Assembly (NCBI RefSeq): GCF_002954265.1
Contig: NZ_PPSL01000006.1
Coordinates: 1 to 64,000 of the forward strand
DNA: 64,000 bases
From: Flavipsychrobacter stenotrophus
GTDB taxonomy: Bacteria > Bacteroidota > Bacteroidia > Chitinophagales > Chitinophagaceae
Reading direction: 5' to 3'
The notes beneath the pieces were generated by a model. The model was not told where the DNA came from and searched no databases. It saw only the letters and a program-made list of their open reading frames with translations. Every line of letters starts with the position of its first letter. The stretch's first letter is position 1. Of this stretch, positions 44,352 through 54,915 are shown piece after piece. Position numbers and translations under genes: made by a program.

Positions 44352-47300
44352 TCAATTCCTCACCAACTTTGTTGTGCCAACTTTCACCCCATTATGAAAG
44401 CACGACACGACGTAGATACCGGATGCAAGCCTATTTACATTAAGAACCGTCTTCCCCTCTACAAGCACTTCAGTGGCTATGACCTTACCGGTAATATCAG
44501 TCAGCTCAACAGTGTTAGTGCCATCATTCAGGCCACTCACTTCTACTACTGCATTATCCGATGTTGGGTTAGGGAATACATTTACAGAAGCTTCATCAGC
44601 TATACCTACCGTTATTACACCGGTTGGTGCATTGTAATAGGTCTTCGACCCGCAACCACCCTTTGTAGTCATTACCCAGTACTTTTTATTTGTAAAGTCA
44701 GGAGATGGCTGATAGAAATTCTGATCTACCTGCCCTGAATAGATCGTTGAATCCAACGATGAAGCATCGTCAAATCCCCACTGGTAGCTATCCACCGTAT
44801 TGTCAATACAAATAAAATGGTCGTGTACATAGTATATCTCAGGATTGATTGCCGATGCACCGCTTACTGTTACTTTAAACGTATCACTGGTATTACACAC
44901 GAAACCTGTTGCATTGGCCGTCAGGATCACATTTGCAATACCTGCATTAGGGAAATTCACTATCGCATTTTTATGTCCGGCTCCCTGTGCAAATACCGTT
45001 GCACCTGTTGCGCTCCATGTATATTGTACTGTATCGGGTGCATTTGTTGCCGCACCAAAGTTTTGATACCTGGCATCCCTGCATAATGAAGACGTAGGCA
45101 TAGTAGCTATCACTGGGGGTGCCGGTGCCGGATTTACTGTAACCAATAGATTCTGATTGTTTGCGCAGGCATTCGCACTAAGTATGTAGTGATAAGTAAC
45201 CAGTTTCGGTGCTAATGTAATGTTGTTCAACACCTCGTTGATTATACCGGCCGAACCTGATGAGGTACCTGCTGCATTACTTAGGCCTCCTGTAGCAGCA
45301 CGTGTCCAGGCAAATGTAGTACCCGTTGTAGCGCACGCTGGTGTATAGTTAAATGGTGCTCCGCTACAAACAGTTCCACTCAATGAAGATGTCAGCTTTG
45401 GTGTTGGATTAACTGTGAAACTAAAGCTCTGCGGTACACCCACACAACCATTGGCCGATGGTGTCACCATTACATTGGCTGTAATAGTGGCTACTGTTGT
45501 GTTGGTTGCGCCAAACGCGGAGATGTTTCCTATACCACTGGCAGCAAGTCCTATCGTAGTATTGGTATTGGTCCAGTTATTAGCTGTTCCCGATACAAGT
45601 CCGGTAAATATGACACCGGTTGTAACCGTATTATTACACAATACCTGACTTGTTACAGGATCAACATTTGGAGTCGGCTTTACAACTATTGTAAGGCTCT
45701 GCGTGCTACCGGTACAAGTACCGATCGCGGGAGTTACCGTAATGGTAGCCGTATCGAAAATGCTGCTTGTATTTACCGACGTAAATGAAGCAATATCGCC
45801 GGCACCGGTTGATACAAGACCAATACCTGAATTGCTGTTGCTCCAGTCGTAGACTGTAGCGGCTACCGCACCTGTAAAGTTAACGGCAGTAGTAGTATCT
45901 GTATTGCACAATACCTGGCTGCTCACTGCATTTACTGTTGGCGTTGGGGTAACAGTATAGGTGAACGTATCAGCAACACCTGTACAGCCGTTTGCGGTTG
46001 GCGTAACAACAACCGTTGAAACCAGCGTACTGATACTGGTGTTCGTAGCCGGGAACGAAGGTATAGATGGTGTGCTGCCAAATAATGCCAGGCCTATCAG
46101 CGAATTATCATTGGTAAAGTTATAAGAAGATCCCACCACATTGCTGCCAAACACAACTGTTGTAGTTGCAAAACCATTACACAACTGTTGGTCGCTGATG
46201 GCATTTGCGTGCGGAGTTGGATTAACAATGATCAGGAAATTACCTGTCGGGCCATCGCACCCATTAGCTGTAGGCAATACCGAAATGATTGCAGTATCAA
46301 TATTGTTGCCAGTATTCATACCTGCAAATGTGGCAATATCACCTGTACCTGAAGATGCAAGTCCAATTGTACTATTGTTGTTCGTCCATGTATAGGTAGT
46401 ACCACTTACCGTCCCTCCGAAATTGACAGCGGCCACAGACTGTGTATTACATACTGTTTGGTTGGCAACGCTATTGACAGTAGGTGTTGGATTAATTGTA
46501 ACCGTCACACTCTCCGTGTTATTGCAGCTGTTGGCTGTAAGCGTGTATACATAAGTAACAACAATAGGCGCTGTTGTAGTATTGGTCAACACTTCATTAG
46601 GGTCGTTTGTTCCAGCTCCTATTGTATTGCTGATGCCAGCTACTATAGCACGGCTCCAGTTAAACGCTGTCCCGGTTGTAGCACTTGTTGGCGTGTAGTT
46701 GAACGTGGTATTGTTACAGATAGCAGTTGGGGTCAAAGTACTGCTCAGCATTGGTGTTGGCTGAACTGTTACAGTTACATTCTGTGTGTTGGTGCAGCTG
46801 TTGGCTGTCAATGTATACACATAGGTAACCACTATAGGATCTGACGTTGTGTTGGTCAATGTTTCGTTAGGATCGCCACTACCATTGCTAGCTGTGTTGC
46901 TGATGCCCGCTATTGCTGCCCTGCTCCATGCGAATGTTGTAGTAGCAGTAGTACTTGTTGGCGTGTAGCTAAACAAGGTATTGTTACATACAGGTGACGG
47001 AGTGAGTGCACTTGAAAGCACAGGTGTAGGATTGCTCGCTATTACAAATGTATCGCTGATACCTACGCAACCGCCTACTGAAGGAATAACGATTACTGTC
47101 GAGAATACTCTGTCGGTAGTACCATTGGTCAGCGTAAGCGAAGTGATACTGTCTGAAGCTGTAGCAGGAATACCTGTTGTTATATTGTCATTGGTCCATG
47201 TAAATAATGTACCTGATACAGCTCCTGTAAATATTACCGGTGTAGTTGCAGCTCCGTTACATACAGATTGATCTGTAGTTGCGTCAACTGTAGGGAAAGG

Positions 47301-47501
47301 CTTTACAGTGACCACTGCATTACCGGTTGATGGGTAAGTGCAGGTACCTTCTGTAATATCTACCAATGCATATGTTGCTGTTGCTATAAGTGCGCCACTA
47401 TTGATAGTGTCAGCGCCATTAGCATTCATCAGTGCATTTAGTGGTGATCCACCATTAATAGTGTAAGACACAGACGTTCCGGCAGGGCCGTTGATGATCA
47501 C
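44352..47501 (-). CDS. Giant T9SS adhesin, C-terminal part after an in-frame TAG
   Basis: 1049 residues from the first in-frame ATG after the TAG at 47679-47681; the frame itself is open from 47678. The residues bridging the gap (SPIGGTGATGTGFSVGSYTC and TVTDNHGC) finish a SprB repeat begun before the stop. The rest consists of about ten beta-sandwich repeats of roughly 75-80 residues of PKD/Ig type with the recurrent PTPxVNxVxxQxxCN and VTxxxNGCxG motifs. The end is a type A T9SS sorting domain (ASVNVFPNPTSDNAVVEVSG, LASGIYVVSCFHNG). This part carries the export signal of the protein, so loss of it by the TAG would leave the N-terminal part unable to be secreted normally. Confidence 0.85.
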   Translation of the reverse strand: MIINGPAGTSVSYTINGGSPLNALMNANGADTINSGALIATATYALVDITEGTCTYPSTGNAVVTVKPFPTVDATTDQSVCNGAATTPVIFTGAVSGTLFTWTNDNITTGIPATASDSITSLTLTNGTTDRVFSTVIVIPSVGGCVGISDTFVIASNPTPVLSSALTPSPVCNNTLFSYTPTSTTATTTFAWSRAAIAGISNTASNGSGDPNETLTNTTSDPIVVTYVYTLTANSCTNTQNVTVTVQPTPMLSSTLTPTAICNNTTFNYTPTSATTGTAFNWSRAIVAGISNTIGAGTNDPNEVLTNTTTAPIVVTYVYTLTANSCNNTESVTVTINPTPTVNSVANQTVCNTQSVAAVNFGGTVSGTTYTWTNNNSTIGLASSGTGDIATFAGMNTGNNIDTAIISVLPTANGCDGPTGNFLIIVNPTPHANAISDQQLCNGFATTTVVFGSNVVGSSYNFTNDNSLIGLALFGSTPSIPSFPATNTSISTLVSTVVVTPTANGCTGVADTFTYTVTPTPTVNAVSSQVLCNTDTTTAVNFTGAVAATVYDWSNSNSGIGLVSTGAGDIASFTSVNTSSIFDTATITVTPAIGTCTGSTQSLTIVVKPTPNVDPVTSQVLCNNTVTTGVIFTGLVSGTANNWTNTNTTIGLAASGIGNISAFGATNTTVATITANVMVTPSANGCVGVPQSFSFTVNPTPKLTSSLSGTVCSGAPFNYTPACATTGTTFAWTRAATGGLSNAAGTSSGSAGIINEVLNNITLAPKLVTYHYILSANACANNQNLLVTVNPAPAPPVIATMPTSSLCRDARYQNFGAATNAPDTVQYTWSATGATVFAQGAGHKNAIVNFPNAGIANVILTANATGFVCNTSDTFKVTVSGASAINPEIYYVHDHFICIDNTVDSYQWGFDDASSLDSTIYSGQVDQNFYQPSPDFTNKKYWVMTTKGGCGSKTYYNAPTGVITVGIADEASVNVFPNPTSDNAVVEVSGLNDGTNTVELTDITGKVIATEVLVEGKTVLNVNRLASGIYVVSCFHNGVKVGTTKLVRN

Positions 47502-47678
47502 ATCTGCGCTGTCATCTTTACAGATAGCTGTTGTGCCACTGATCGACGCAACAGGTAGAACAGGCTCTGTTATGGCAACTGGCTGGTCGTGGATACAACC
47601 GTGGTTATCAGTAACAGTGCAGGTATATGAACCTACGCTAAACCCTGTACCCGTTGCCCCTGTGCCACCTATTGGCGA

Positions 47679-50600
47679 CTATGAATACGTATAAGGCGCA
47701 GTGCCGCCTGTTGGCAATACCGTTGCGGCACCGTTGTTACCGCCATGGCAGGTAACATTGGTCTGTGTGCTGATAGTTGAGGTAAGTACAGTAGGCTGTG
47801 TGATAGTAACCGTCTGGCTATGCTCACACAGATTATCATCTGTTATGGTACATGTATAAGCACCAGCGGTAAGACCGGTAGCAGTAGCAAATGTGCCACC
47901 TGTTGGTGCCCATGAATAAGTCAATGTTCCTGTACCTCCGCTTGCAGTTACAGCCGCAGCACCCGTAGCATTACCGTTACAATCTACATTGGTCTGCGCG
48001 GTCACTGATGAAGTGATAGTAGTTGGTTCTATGATCGTAGCTGTCTTTATTACAGCGCAGAGATTAGCATCCATAACTGTTACCGTGTAAGATCCTGCCG
48101 TAAGATCAGTTGCCGTCGCTGTTGAAATTTCGACTGGCAGCCATGAATAATTGAGCACTCCTGTTCCTCCACTTGCAGTTACTGTCGCAGTTCCGTTGTT
48201 GCCGCCGTTGCAGCTTGCATTGGTAGTTGCTGTAATGCTGGCTGTTAGCGCTGTTGGTTCTGTGATCGTCGTGGTTGCTGTTTGTGTACAACTATTAGCA
48301 TCTGTGATAGTAACCGTGTAACTACCCGCGGCAAGAGCGGTAGCGGCAGTGCCACCGCTCGGGGCCCATGAATAGTTGTATGACGGTGTGCCACCACCTA
48401 CAGTTACTGATGCACGCCCATTGCTGCCGCCGTTGCAGCTAACATTGGTTGTCGCGCTGATGCTTGCTGTAAGCACCACCGGTTGCGTTATGGTTACGGT
48501 TTGTGTTGTGGCGCACAGGTTGGCATCAGTTACTGATACCGTATAAGTACCTGGAACAAGTCCGGTAGCTGTTGCAGCAGCGCCACCAGTTGGCGCCCAT
48601 GAATAAGTATATGAAGAAGTACCACCGCTCGCCGTTACTGTGGCTGCACCATTGCTGCCGCCATTGCAGCTTACATTGGTTGTTGCCGTCATTGTTGCTA
48701 TAAGGGCCGCAGGCTGGGTTATTGTAACTAATTGGTCATGCGTGCATGCATTGCCATCCGTAATAGTGCAGGTATAAGTGCCCGCGGTAAGGCCCGTTGC
48801 CGTGGCAAGGGTTCCGCCTGTTGGTGCCCATGAATAACTGAGTGTACCCGACACACCCGATGCAATTACTGTTGCAGCACCATTATTATTGCCATTACAG
48901 TCTACATTGGTCTGTGGTGAAACACTTGATGTAATGCCCGAAGGTTGTGTTAACGTTACAGTTTGTATGGCAGCGCAAAGATTTGCGTCACTCACAGTCA
49001 CAGTATATGTTCCGGCGCTGAGCCCTGGTGCAGTGGCAGCGGTAGCGCTACCTGGTGCCCATGAATAAGTATATGGTGCTGACCCGCCCGATGCTGCTAT
49101 GGTTGCGTCACCCGTGCTGCCGCCATTGCAAGCGATGTTGGTTTGAGAAAATACCGATGTAGTAACAGCCGTAACCGTCACATTCACCACCATATCCGCA
49201 GTTGCTGTGCCATCACTCACTCTTACCGTAAACGCGTCGCTACCGCTATATCCTGTTGTTGGCTGGTAAGTTATTGTACCACCGGGGGTAATATTTGTTG
49301 AGCCTGAAGACGCTGTGGCCGATGTAAACACAAGTGTACCATGCGCGGGTGCGCTCTGCTGTGTCCACGTTTCTGTCTGCCCTGCGTCCGCATCATTTAC
49401 ATGAAGCAGCGATTTTATGTCGCCAGCCGCGTTATTCTTGCAAACCGTAAGCGATTGCGGTGCGCTTAGCGTATAGGCTGGCGCCACATTGGTTACCACA
49501 TTACATCCACCTACTACCCGGACACGATTGATCGAAGCATCGGCAATGTACAAACTACCACCCGCGTCAATTGATATACCGGTTGGGGCAGTCAGTTTAG
49601 CCGCAGCGGGAGCACCGCCATCGCCGCTATAACCAGCCACAGTAGTACCTGCAAAAGTGCTGATCACCCCGCTACTATTTATTTTACGAATACATGAACT
49701 ACCATATTCAGCAATGTACACATTACCGCTGCCGTCAACCGCAACATCCCTCGGATCATTTAATGTAGCCGCGTTCGCGGCTCCACCATCGCCCGTATGT
49801 CCTGGAGAAGAGACACTACCCGCAATAGTGAAAAGCAGACCGGCTGCATTTATTTTGCCTACTCGATTTGCGTCGCAAAAAAACATATTCCCACTTCCAT
49901 CTATTGCAATGCCATTTATATTATATAAGTAGGTTGAGGTAGCCGGTTGTCCATCGCCAGTTAGGCCGCCTGAGCCGGCAATGAGGTGGAGAGCGCCACC
50001 ATTATCAATTTTAAGGATGCGACTGGATGAGAAATCTTCATGTGAGAAATATATGTTACCACTGCCATCAACACATATACCTGATATACCAAAAAAATTC
50101 GCTGAGGTTGCTGGAGTGCCGTTAGTACTAAAAGAAGAACCAGATAGATTTCCAGCTATAGTACTTATAACACCACTGCTGTTGATCTTGCGGATGTAAC
50201 CACCAAATGTGAAGCCGCCACCGGTGAAGTCACAAACAAACAAATTGCCACTGCCATCCATTGCCATGTAAGTGGGATTGCGCAATGTAGCAGCGGTAGC
50301 GGGGCCACCGTCACCACTGTGTCCGGCACTGCCAGTTCCGGCAAAAGTGGTAATCACCCCGGTGGTGCTTATTTTACGGATCACATTATTGTCCTTGTCT
50401 GATACGTATATGTTGCCTGCCGCGTCTTTAACCACGTCTGTTGGTGTATTTAAAGTAGCTGCGGTAGCTAGACTACCATCGCCGGTATATGCCGCGGTAC
50501 CATTGCCCGCTATAGTGCTGATAATGCCGCAATTAGCGGGTGGTGCCGCGGGTTGGGTAAGCGTCACGGTCTGAACGAGCGTGCAGCTATTAGCATCAGT

Positions 50601-51530
50601 AATTGTGCAGGTATATGAACCTGCAGTTTTACCGCTAATGCTTGCCGCAGTGCCACCGCTTGGTGCCCATAAATAGGTATAGCCCGGCGTACCACCAATT
50701 GCAGCAATAGTTGCACTGCCATCGCTGCCACCTGCAGTAGTCACATTGCTTTGTGCAGTAACGGAGGAGGTCAACACCGGTGGCTGAGTAATAGTAAAGG
50801 TCTTGGTCAGCGTTGCGCTGGCTCCATCAGTGATGGTACACGTATATGATCCCGCACACAAACCCGTTGCAGTGGCGCTTGTGCCACCAGATGGGCTCCA
50901 GGAGTATGCGTATGGCGCGGTACCACCTGAGACAGTAACGGAAGCAGAGCCGGCACATACTGCATTACAACTAAGATTTGTTTGACTAGTTGTTGCCGAC
51001 AGAGAGGTAGCCCCATTGGTGAGAATAACAAAATAATTCTCCGTTTCGCCATACCCTCCACCAATGCCGTTTGTGCAAGCCTGTGAAGCTCTTATTTCAG
51101 ATTCATAAGCACTTCTTACACGCATGCTCAACTGCACCCCGGTAATGCCACCTGGCATAACGAAGCTTCGGCTATGGGTATAATTACGAGCAGAAGAATC
51201 GATATATTCTGACGATTCATAAAAACCATTATTGTTTAAATCAATCCAGATTCCTACGCCATCCCGATATTCCGCATTACCTACAGTGGCAGACCAGGTT
51301 ACAGTAGACCCTATAGCAAGTGTCCTTACAGGTGTAGAAAATGTGTAATAACCATTTGAATTGCAAGTATTGCTATTATTATTTCCAACTGATGCCACAC
51401 CTCCCATAGAAAATGTATTAATGGGATCATAAGTGCAGTCACTTGTGGTAGCAAATGTGGTACTGCATTGCGAATAACCGGAAAAATTGAGGGTTACCAA
51501 ACAAAAAATAAACAGTAAAACAGACTTCAT
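47679..51530 (-). CDS. Giant T9SS adhesin, N-terminal part up to an in-frame TAG
   Basis: 1283 residues with a signal peptide (MKSVLLFIFCLVTLNFSGYS). The domain order is: a GEVED domain (residues about 60-175, GVGIWIDLNNNGFYESSEYI), two SprB repeats, six NHL beta-propeller blades (about 330-690, with IYVSDKDNNVIRKI as blade 1), a cadherin/VCBS-like domain (TWTQQSAPAHGTLVF, GSDAFTVRVSDG), and seven further SprB repeats (TNVSCNGGSNGAATVTASGG type). The last SprB repeat is cut after APYTYS by TAG at 47679-47681, exactly where the conserved Trp of YSWAPTGG stands. Together with the next part it would form a protein of about 2392 residues. A gliding or surface adhesin role is inferred from SprB family relatives. 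Confidence 0.88.
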   Translation of the reverse strand: MKSVLLFIFCLVTLNFSGYSQCSTTFATTSDCTYDPINTFSMGGVASVGNNNSNTCNSNGYYTFSTPVRTLAIGSTVTWSATVGNAEYRDGVGIWIDLNNNGFYESSEYIDSSARNYTHSRSFVMPGGITGVQLSMRVRSAYESEIRASQACTNGIGGGYGETENYFVILTNGATSLSATTSQTNLSCNAVCAGSASVTVSGGTAPYAYSWSPSGGTSATATGLCAGSYTCTITDGASATLTKTFTITQPPVLTSSVTAQSNVTTAGGSDGSATIAAIGGTPGYTYLWAPSGGTAASISGKTAGSYTCTITDANSCTLVQTVTLTQPAAPPANCGIISTIAGNGTAAYTGDGSLATAATLNTPTDVVKDAAGNIYVSDKDNNVIRKISTTGVITTFAGTGSAGHSGDGGPATAATLRNPTYMAMDGSGNLFVCDFTGGGFTFGGYIRKINSSGVISTIAGNLSGSSFSTNGTPATSANFFGISGICVDGSGNIYFSHEDFSSSRILKIDNGGALHLIAGSGGLTGDGQPATSTYLYNINGIAIDGSGNMFFCDANRVGKINAAGLLFTIAGSVSSPGHTGDGGAANAATLNDPRDVAVDGSGNVYIAEYGSSCIRKINSSGVISTFAGTTVAGYSGDGGAPAAAKLTAPTGISIDAGGSLYIADASINRVRVVGGCNVVTNVAPAYTLSAPQSLTVCKNNAAGDIKSLLHVNDADAGQTETWTQQSAPAHGTLVFTSATASSGSTNITPGGTITYQPTTGYSGSDAFTVRVSDGTATADMVVNVTVTAVTTSVFSQTNIACNGGSTGDATIAASGGSAPYTYSWAPGSATAATAPGLSAGTYTVTVSDANLCAAIQTVTLTQPSGITSSVSPQTNVDCNGNNNGAATVIASGVSGTLSYSWAPTGGTLATATGLTAGTYTCTITDGNACTHDQLVTITQPAALIATMTATTNVSCNGGSNGAATVTASGGTSSYTYSWAPTGGAAATATGLVPGTYTVSVTDANLCATTQTVTITQPVVLTASISATTNVSCNGGSNGRASVTVGGGTPSYNYSWAPSGGTAATALAAGSYTVTITDANSCTQTATTTITEPTALTASITATTNASCNGGNNGTATVTASGGTGVLNYSWLPVEISTATATDLTAGSYTVTVMDANLCAVIKTATIIEPTTITSSVTAQTNVDCNGNATGAAAVTASGGTGTLTYSWAPTGGTFATATGLTAGAYTCTITDDNLCEHSQTVTITQPTVLTSTISTQTNVTCHGGNNGAATVLPTGGTAPYTYS

Positions 51531-51808
51531 ATGAATATATTTTAAATTTACCTTTAATAAATAGTTTTCCCAATTGATGGTCTCATCAAAATGACTAAGG
51601 CAACATCCTGGGACATTTAGATACCACTAACCAGAAGTACTCTTCACCAACTTACAACGTGTTTGAGGCTCGGGATTACTAGTTTGGGACAATAATCGGT
51701 GCTACACCGTCCAATTTCACAGTTGTGGGACTAAACTGTCTTCTTTTTGTGGGCGAATGTGAGTAGTTTTGAATGCAAGCTAACTGAGCAATCAGTCAAT
51801 CTCTATTT
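51531..51808. promoter_or_regulatory. Shared regulatory gap between the adhesin and the LytTR gene
   Basis: 278 bp separate the divergent genes. TAGTTTTG at 51764-51771 matches the -7 consensus for the LytTR gene. AGTTTGGGAC (51681-51690) and AGTTGTGGGAC (51721-51731) are near-direct repeats, and ACAGTT-n9-AACTGT (51719-51739) is an inverted repeat. Any of these could be binding sites of the adjacent regulator, which is not demonstrated. Confidence 0.45.
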
Positions 51809-52555
51809 ATGAAAACAGACGAAATAAGGATAGCAATTATTGACGATGAGCAAACATGGTCGAAAGTAATAGCAAACGTGGTTACAGAATACGGCTATAC
51901 AGTGGCATGGGTAGCGCATACTTTCGAAGAAGCTATAATTAAATTGAACGGCAAAGATTACGATCTCATACTATTAGACATTAATCTTGATAACAATATA
52001 AGCGGAACAGAATTAGGCAAAATGATACATAGCTTCTACAAGAAGCCCTTCATTTTTATTACCTCAAACCTCGACCCACATACATTAAAAGCGGCCATTG
52101 AAGCAAAACCCTCTGCTTACCTCACCAAACCTTTTCAACAAGCGTCGTTGATCGGCACATTACAGAGTGCTATTAATAATTTTAACGATAATATACAACC
52201 TGGTCTAGCATCAACTGGCGACAGCGACATGTTCTTTGTAAAACAAGGACTTAAATACAAAAAAATACATTGGGCCAATATTGTTTATCTCCGATCAGAA
52301 GATAACTACACGGTCATTTTCAATTCAATTGATGGCAATGAATATTACGTTAGAAGTACACTAACAAAGACCATGAATCACATCATCCCTACAAGCTTGC
52401 AGGATGCATTTATACAAGTTAATCGAGCCGAAGCCGTAAATCTAAAATTCGTGCTTGAGGTTACAACAGACGAGATAAAAACAGCCTTTAAAGCAATTGT
52501 ATTAACTAAAACCTTTGCTGGCAGCCTTCGGAAAGTGATGAATCTGATTGAGTAA
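51809..52555 (+). CDS. LytTR-family response regulator
   Basis: 248 residues. The receiver domain has the acidic pocket IIDDEQ, the phospho-acceptor D57 in LILLDINLD and the conserved K107 in YLTKPF. The LytTR DNA-binding domain (about 140-245) has HWANIVYLRSEDNYTVIF and YYVRSTLTKTMNHI, ending in RKVMNLIE. It is a cytoplasmic transcription regulator of two-component type. It is divergent from the giant adhesin gene with shared upstream DNA, so control of that adhesin is plausible. No histidine kinase partner is adjacent; LytTR systems in Bacteroidota often have a distant kinase. Confidence 0.92.
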   Translation: MKTDEIRIAIIDDEQTWSKVIANVVTEYGYTVAWVAHTFEEAIIKLNGKDYDLILLDINLDNNISGTELGKMIHSFYKKPFIFITSNLDPHTLKAAIEAKPSAYLTKPFQQASLIGTLQSAINNFNDNIQPGLASTGDSDMFFVKQGLKYKKIHWANIVYLRSEDNYTVIFNSIDGNEYYVRSTLTKTMNHIIPTSLQDAFIQVNRAEAVNLKFVLEVTTDEIKTAFKAIVLTKTFAGSLRKVMNLIE

Positions 52556-52766
52556 CTGGCAGCAATATCGTCCTCGGTTAACTTGCACAGGCATCTCTTT
52601 CGCAAATACGGAGTAAATGAACGACTACAATCATTCAAAGGCAATATCAATATGGTTCGTTCTATTTGATTTAAATTATATTGTATTCGCTCACTATTAA
52701 ATTGACGGATTAGACCCAATCGTCATAAATATATTTTCCTACTTTTACGCCCCAATCAAAAACACA

Positions 52767-54650
52767 ATGATCAAAAGAACTGCCCTCGTTTTATCTTCTC
52801 TTTTAGCGCTCAATGCATGTGAGCCTAAACCTCAACGAAATATTACCAATGTAGAAACTGCCACCAACAACATAGTGGCGAAAGACGTTCACACACAGTC
52901 TAATGCCAATGAGGTAACCCTCAGTCACCTGGATATGGACATAAAGGTGGATCTGGAGAAAAAACAGATAAGCGGTTGCGCCCTATGGACCATTGATAAT
53001 AAGAGTAAGGTAAAGGAGCTGAAACTGGACACTTATGACATGATCATTGACAGCGTAGCGGTAGATGGCAAACAGGTGGCTTATAAGCGCGGTGTGGTAA
53101 TACCTCACCTGGGCAGCGCACTGCATATACCTATTGAAGCCAACAGCAGGCAGGTAATGGTCTGCTACAAAACCGGACCCAAAGCACGTGCACTACAGTG
53201 GCTTGATCCGCAGCAAACACACGACAAAAAATTCCCTTTCCTCTATACGCAATCTGAATCTATCTATGCGCGCTCATGGATTCCCTGCCCCGATGGACCG
53301 GGTATAAGATTTACCTACACTGCCCGTGTTACCGTACCTAAGGGACTGATGGCATTGATGAGCGCCGAAAACCCGCAGCAGGTAAGCGATAGCGGTGTTT
53401 ATCATTTTAAGATTGATGTACCCGTACCGGCATACCTTATGGCATTGGCCGTGGGCGATATTACCTTCAAAAGCATAGACAACCGCACCGGCGTTTATGC
53501 CGAACCGGGCATGATAGAAAAGGCCCGTTATGAGTTTGAAGACGTGGGTAAAATGGTAACCACCGCCGAAGGGCTTTATGGTCCGTACCGCTGGGGCAGG
53601 TATGATATGATAGTCCTTCCTCCGGGCTTCCCTATAGGTGGCATGGAAAATCCACGCCTTACATTTTGCACCCCTACAATCATAGCGGGAGATCGTTCAT
53701 TGGTAACGCTGATAGCGCATGAGCTGGCACATAGTTGGAGCGGCAACCTGGTGACCAACGCCACATGGAATGATTTCTGGCTTAATGAGGGTTTCACGGT
53801 ATACTTCGAGCGTCGCATTATGGAGCAAATGATGGGCCGCACCTATGCCGATATGCTTTGGGAACTCGGCTACCAGGACCTGGTAAAGGCAGTAGACGAA
53901 ATAGGTCCATCAAGCAACGATACATGGTTGAAGTTATCTCTTGAAGGTCGCGACCCCGATGATGGCCTTACAGATATTGCTTATGAAAAAGGTTCATTAT
54001 TGCTTGAATTGATAGAACAGAATGTGGGCAGGGCTAAGTTCGATAAGTTCCTTGCAGGCTATTTTAACGACCATGCATTTAAGACCATCACTACAGAAGA
54101 GTTTTTGAATTATCTCAATCAAAACCTTATCAATGGCGATACAGCCCTTATCAATAAACTCAACATCAGTGCATGGGTATATGGCCCCGGAATACCTGCC
54201 AACTGTCCGCGTGCCGCTCAGGAGCGCTTTACGAAGGTAGATGCGGAACGAGTTAAGTTTGAAAAAGGTGCAGTACCAGCTCAACTGGCCACTACCGGCT
54301 GGACCACGCATGAGTGGCTGCAATTCCTCCGCAAGATGCCGGCAACATTGTCCGTACCGCAAATGAAGTCGCTCGATGATGCTTATAAGTTTACCACCAG
54401 CGGCAATAGCGAGATAGCCGACCTTTGGTTTGTTATGGCCGTTCGTGCCAACTACAAGGCTGCCTACCCTGCCATGGAACAATTCCTGAGTACTGTAGGA
54501 CGCCGTAAATTCCTGCAACCGCTCTACGGAGAAATGATGAAAACACCCGCCAACACCGAAATGGCCCGTCAACTCTTTATTAAATACCGTGGCAACTACC
54601 ACCCGCTTGCCCAGGAAACACTGGATAAAATGGTGTTGGGCAAGAAGTAA
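52767..54650 (+). CDS. M1-family aminopeptidase lipoprotein
   Basis: 627 residues. The N-terminus has a lipobox (LNAC, Cys18), so it is exported and lipid-anchored. The catalytic zinc motif HELAH starts at residue 318, with the second ligand Glu in WLNEGFTVYFERRIM, and the upstream exopeptidase motif GGMENP is in FPIGGMENPRLTFCTP. The layout resembles leukotriene A4 hydrolase-type M1 peptidases, including the C-terminal ARM-like helical domain. It removes N-terminal residues from peptides in the periplasm or at the surface. It stands alone; a 14-bp hairpin follows the stop. Confidence 0.95.
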   Translation: MIKRTALVLSSLLALNACEPKPQRNITNVETATNNIVAKDVHTQSNANEVTLSHLDMDIKVDLEKKQISGCALWTIDNKSKVKELKLDTYDMIIDSVAVDGKQVAYKRGVVIPHLGSALHIPIEANSRQVMVCYKTGPKARALQWLDPQQTHDKKFPFLYTQSESIYARSWIPCPDGPGIRFTYTARVTVPKGLMALMSAENPQQVSDSGVYHFKIDVPVPAYLMALAVGDITFKSIDNRTGVYAEPGMIEKARYEFEDVGKMVTTAEGLYGPYRWGRYDMIVLPPGFPIGGMENPRLTFCTPTIIAGDRSLVTLIAHELAHSWSGNLVTNATWNDFWLNEGFTVYFERRIMEQMMGRTYADMLWELGYQDLVKAVDEIGPSSNDTWLKLSLEGRDPDDGLTDIAYEKGSLLLELIEQNVGRAKFDKFLAGYFNDHAFKTITTEEFLNYLNQNLINGDTALINKLNISAWVYGPGIPANCPRAAQERFTKVDAERVKFEKGAVPAQLATTGWTTHEWLQFLRKMPATLSVPQMKSLDDAYKFTTSGNSEIADLWFVMAVRANYKAAYPAMEQFLSTVGRRKFLQPLYGEMMKTPANTEMARQLFIKYRGNYHPLAQETLDKMVLGKK

Positions 54651-54681
54651 TTCAAAAAAAATAATCTCTATATAACGCAAC

Positions 54682-54710
54682 CTGTGGCACACTTTGAAAG
54701 TGTGCCACAG
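54682..54710 (+). terminator. Perfect hairpin after the M1 peptidase gene
   Basis: CTGTGGCACACTTT and AAAGTGTGCCACAG form a perfect 14-bp stem around a single G. It lies 32 bp beyond the stop codon. The run of T after it is short, so it may need help or act as a general structural block. Confidence 0.65.
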
Positions 54711-54893
54711 CTATTTATGAGCAACCCGCACAGGGTCTGTTCGTTTTCGGTAAGTAACAACACTCGCTCATCACTCTTATTTTAAGAGGGCCCGATATTC
54801 GGCCGGCCCTTGGGCCAGTTGTCCAATGTCGAGCCTTCCCGCCGGTTCTCTTTGAGATACACTAACAACACACAGAAACAAAACACGTTCGTA

Positions 54894-54915
54894 GAGACGC
54901 AAGATTTTGCGTCTC
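54894..54915. repeat. GAGACGCAA/TTGCGTCTC hairpin module
   Basis: A 9-bp perfect stem with loop GATT, preceded by GTA and followed by CACAGCGGCAGG. It matches the larger, inserted copy at 4435-4477 (TAGAGACGCA...TGCGTCTCCACAGCAGCAGG). Confidence 0.65.
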
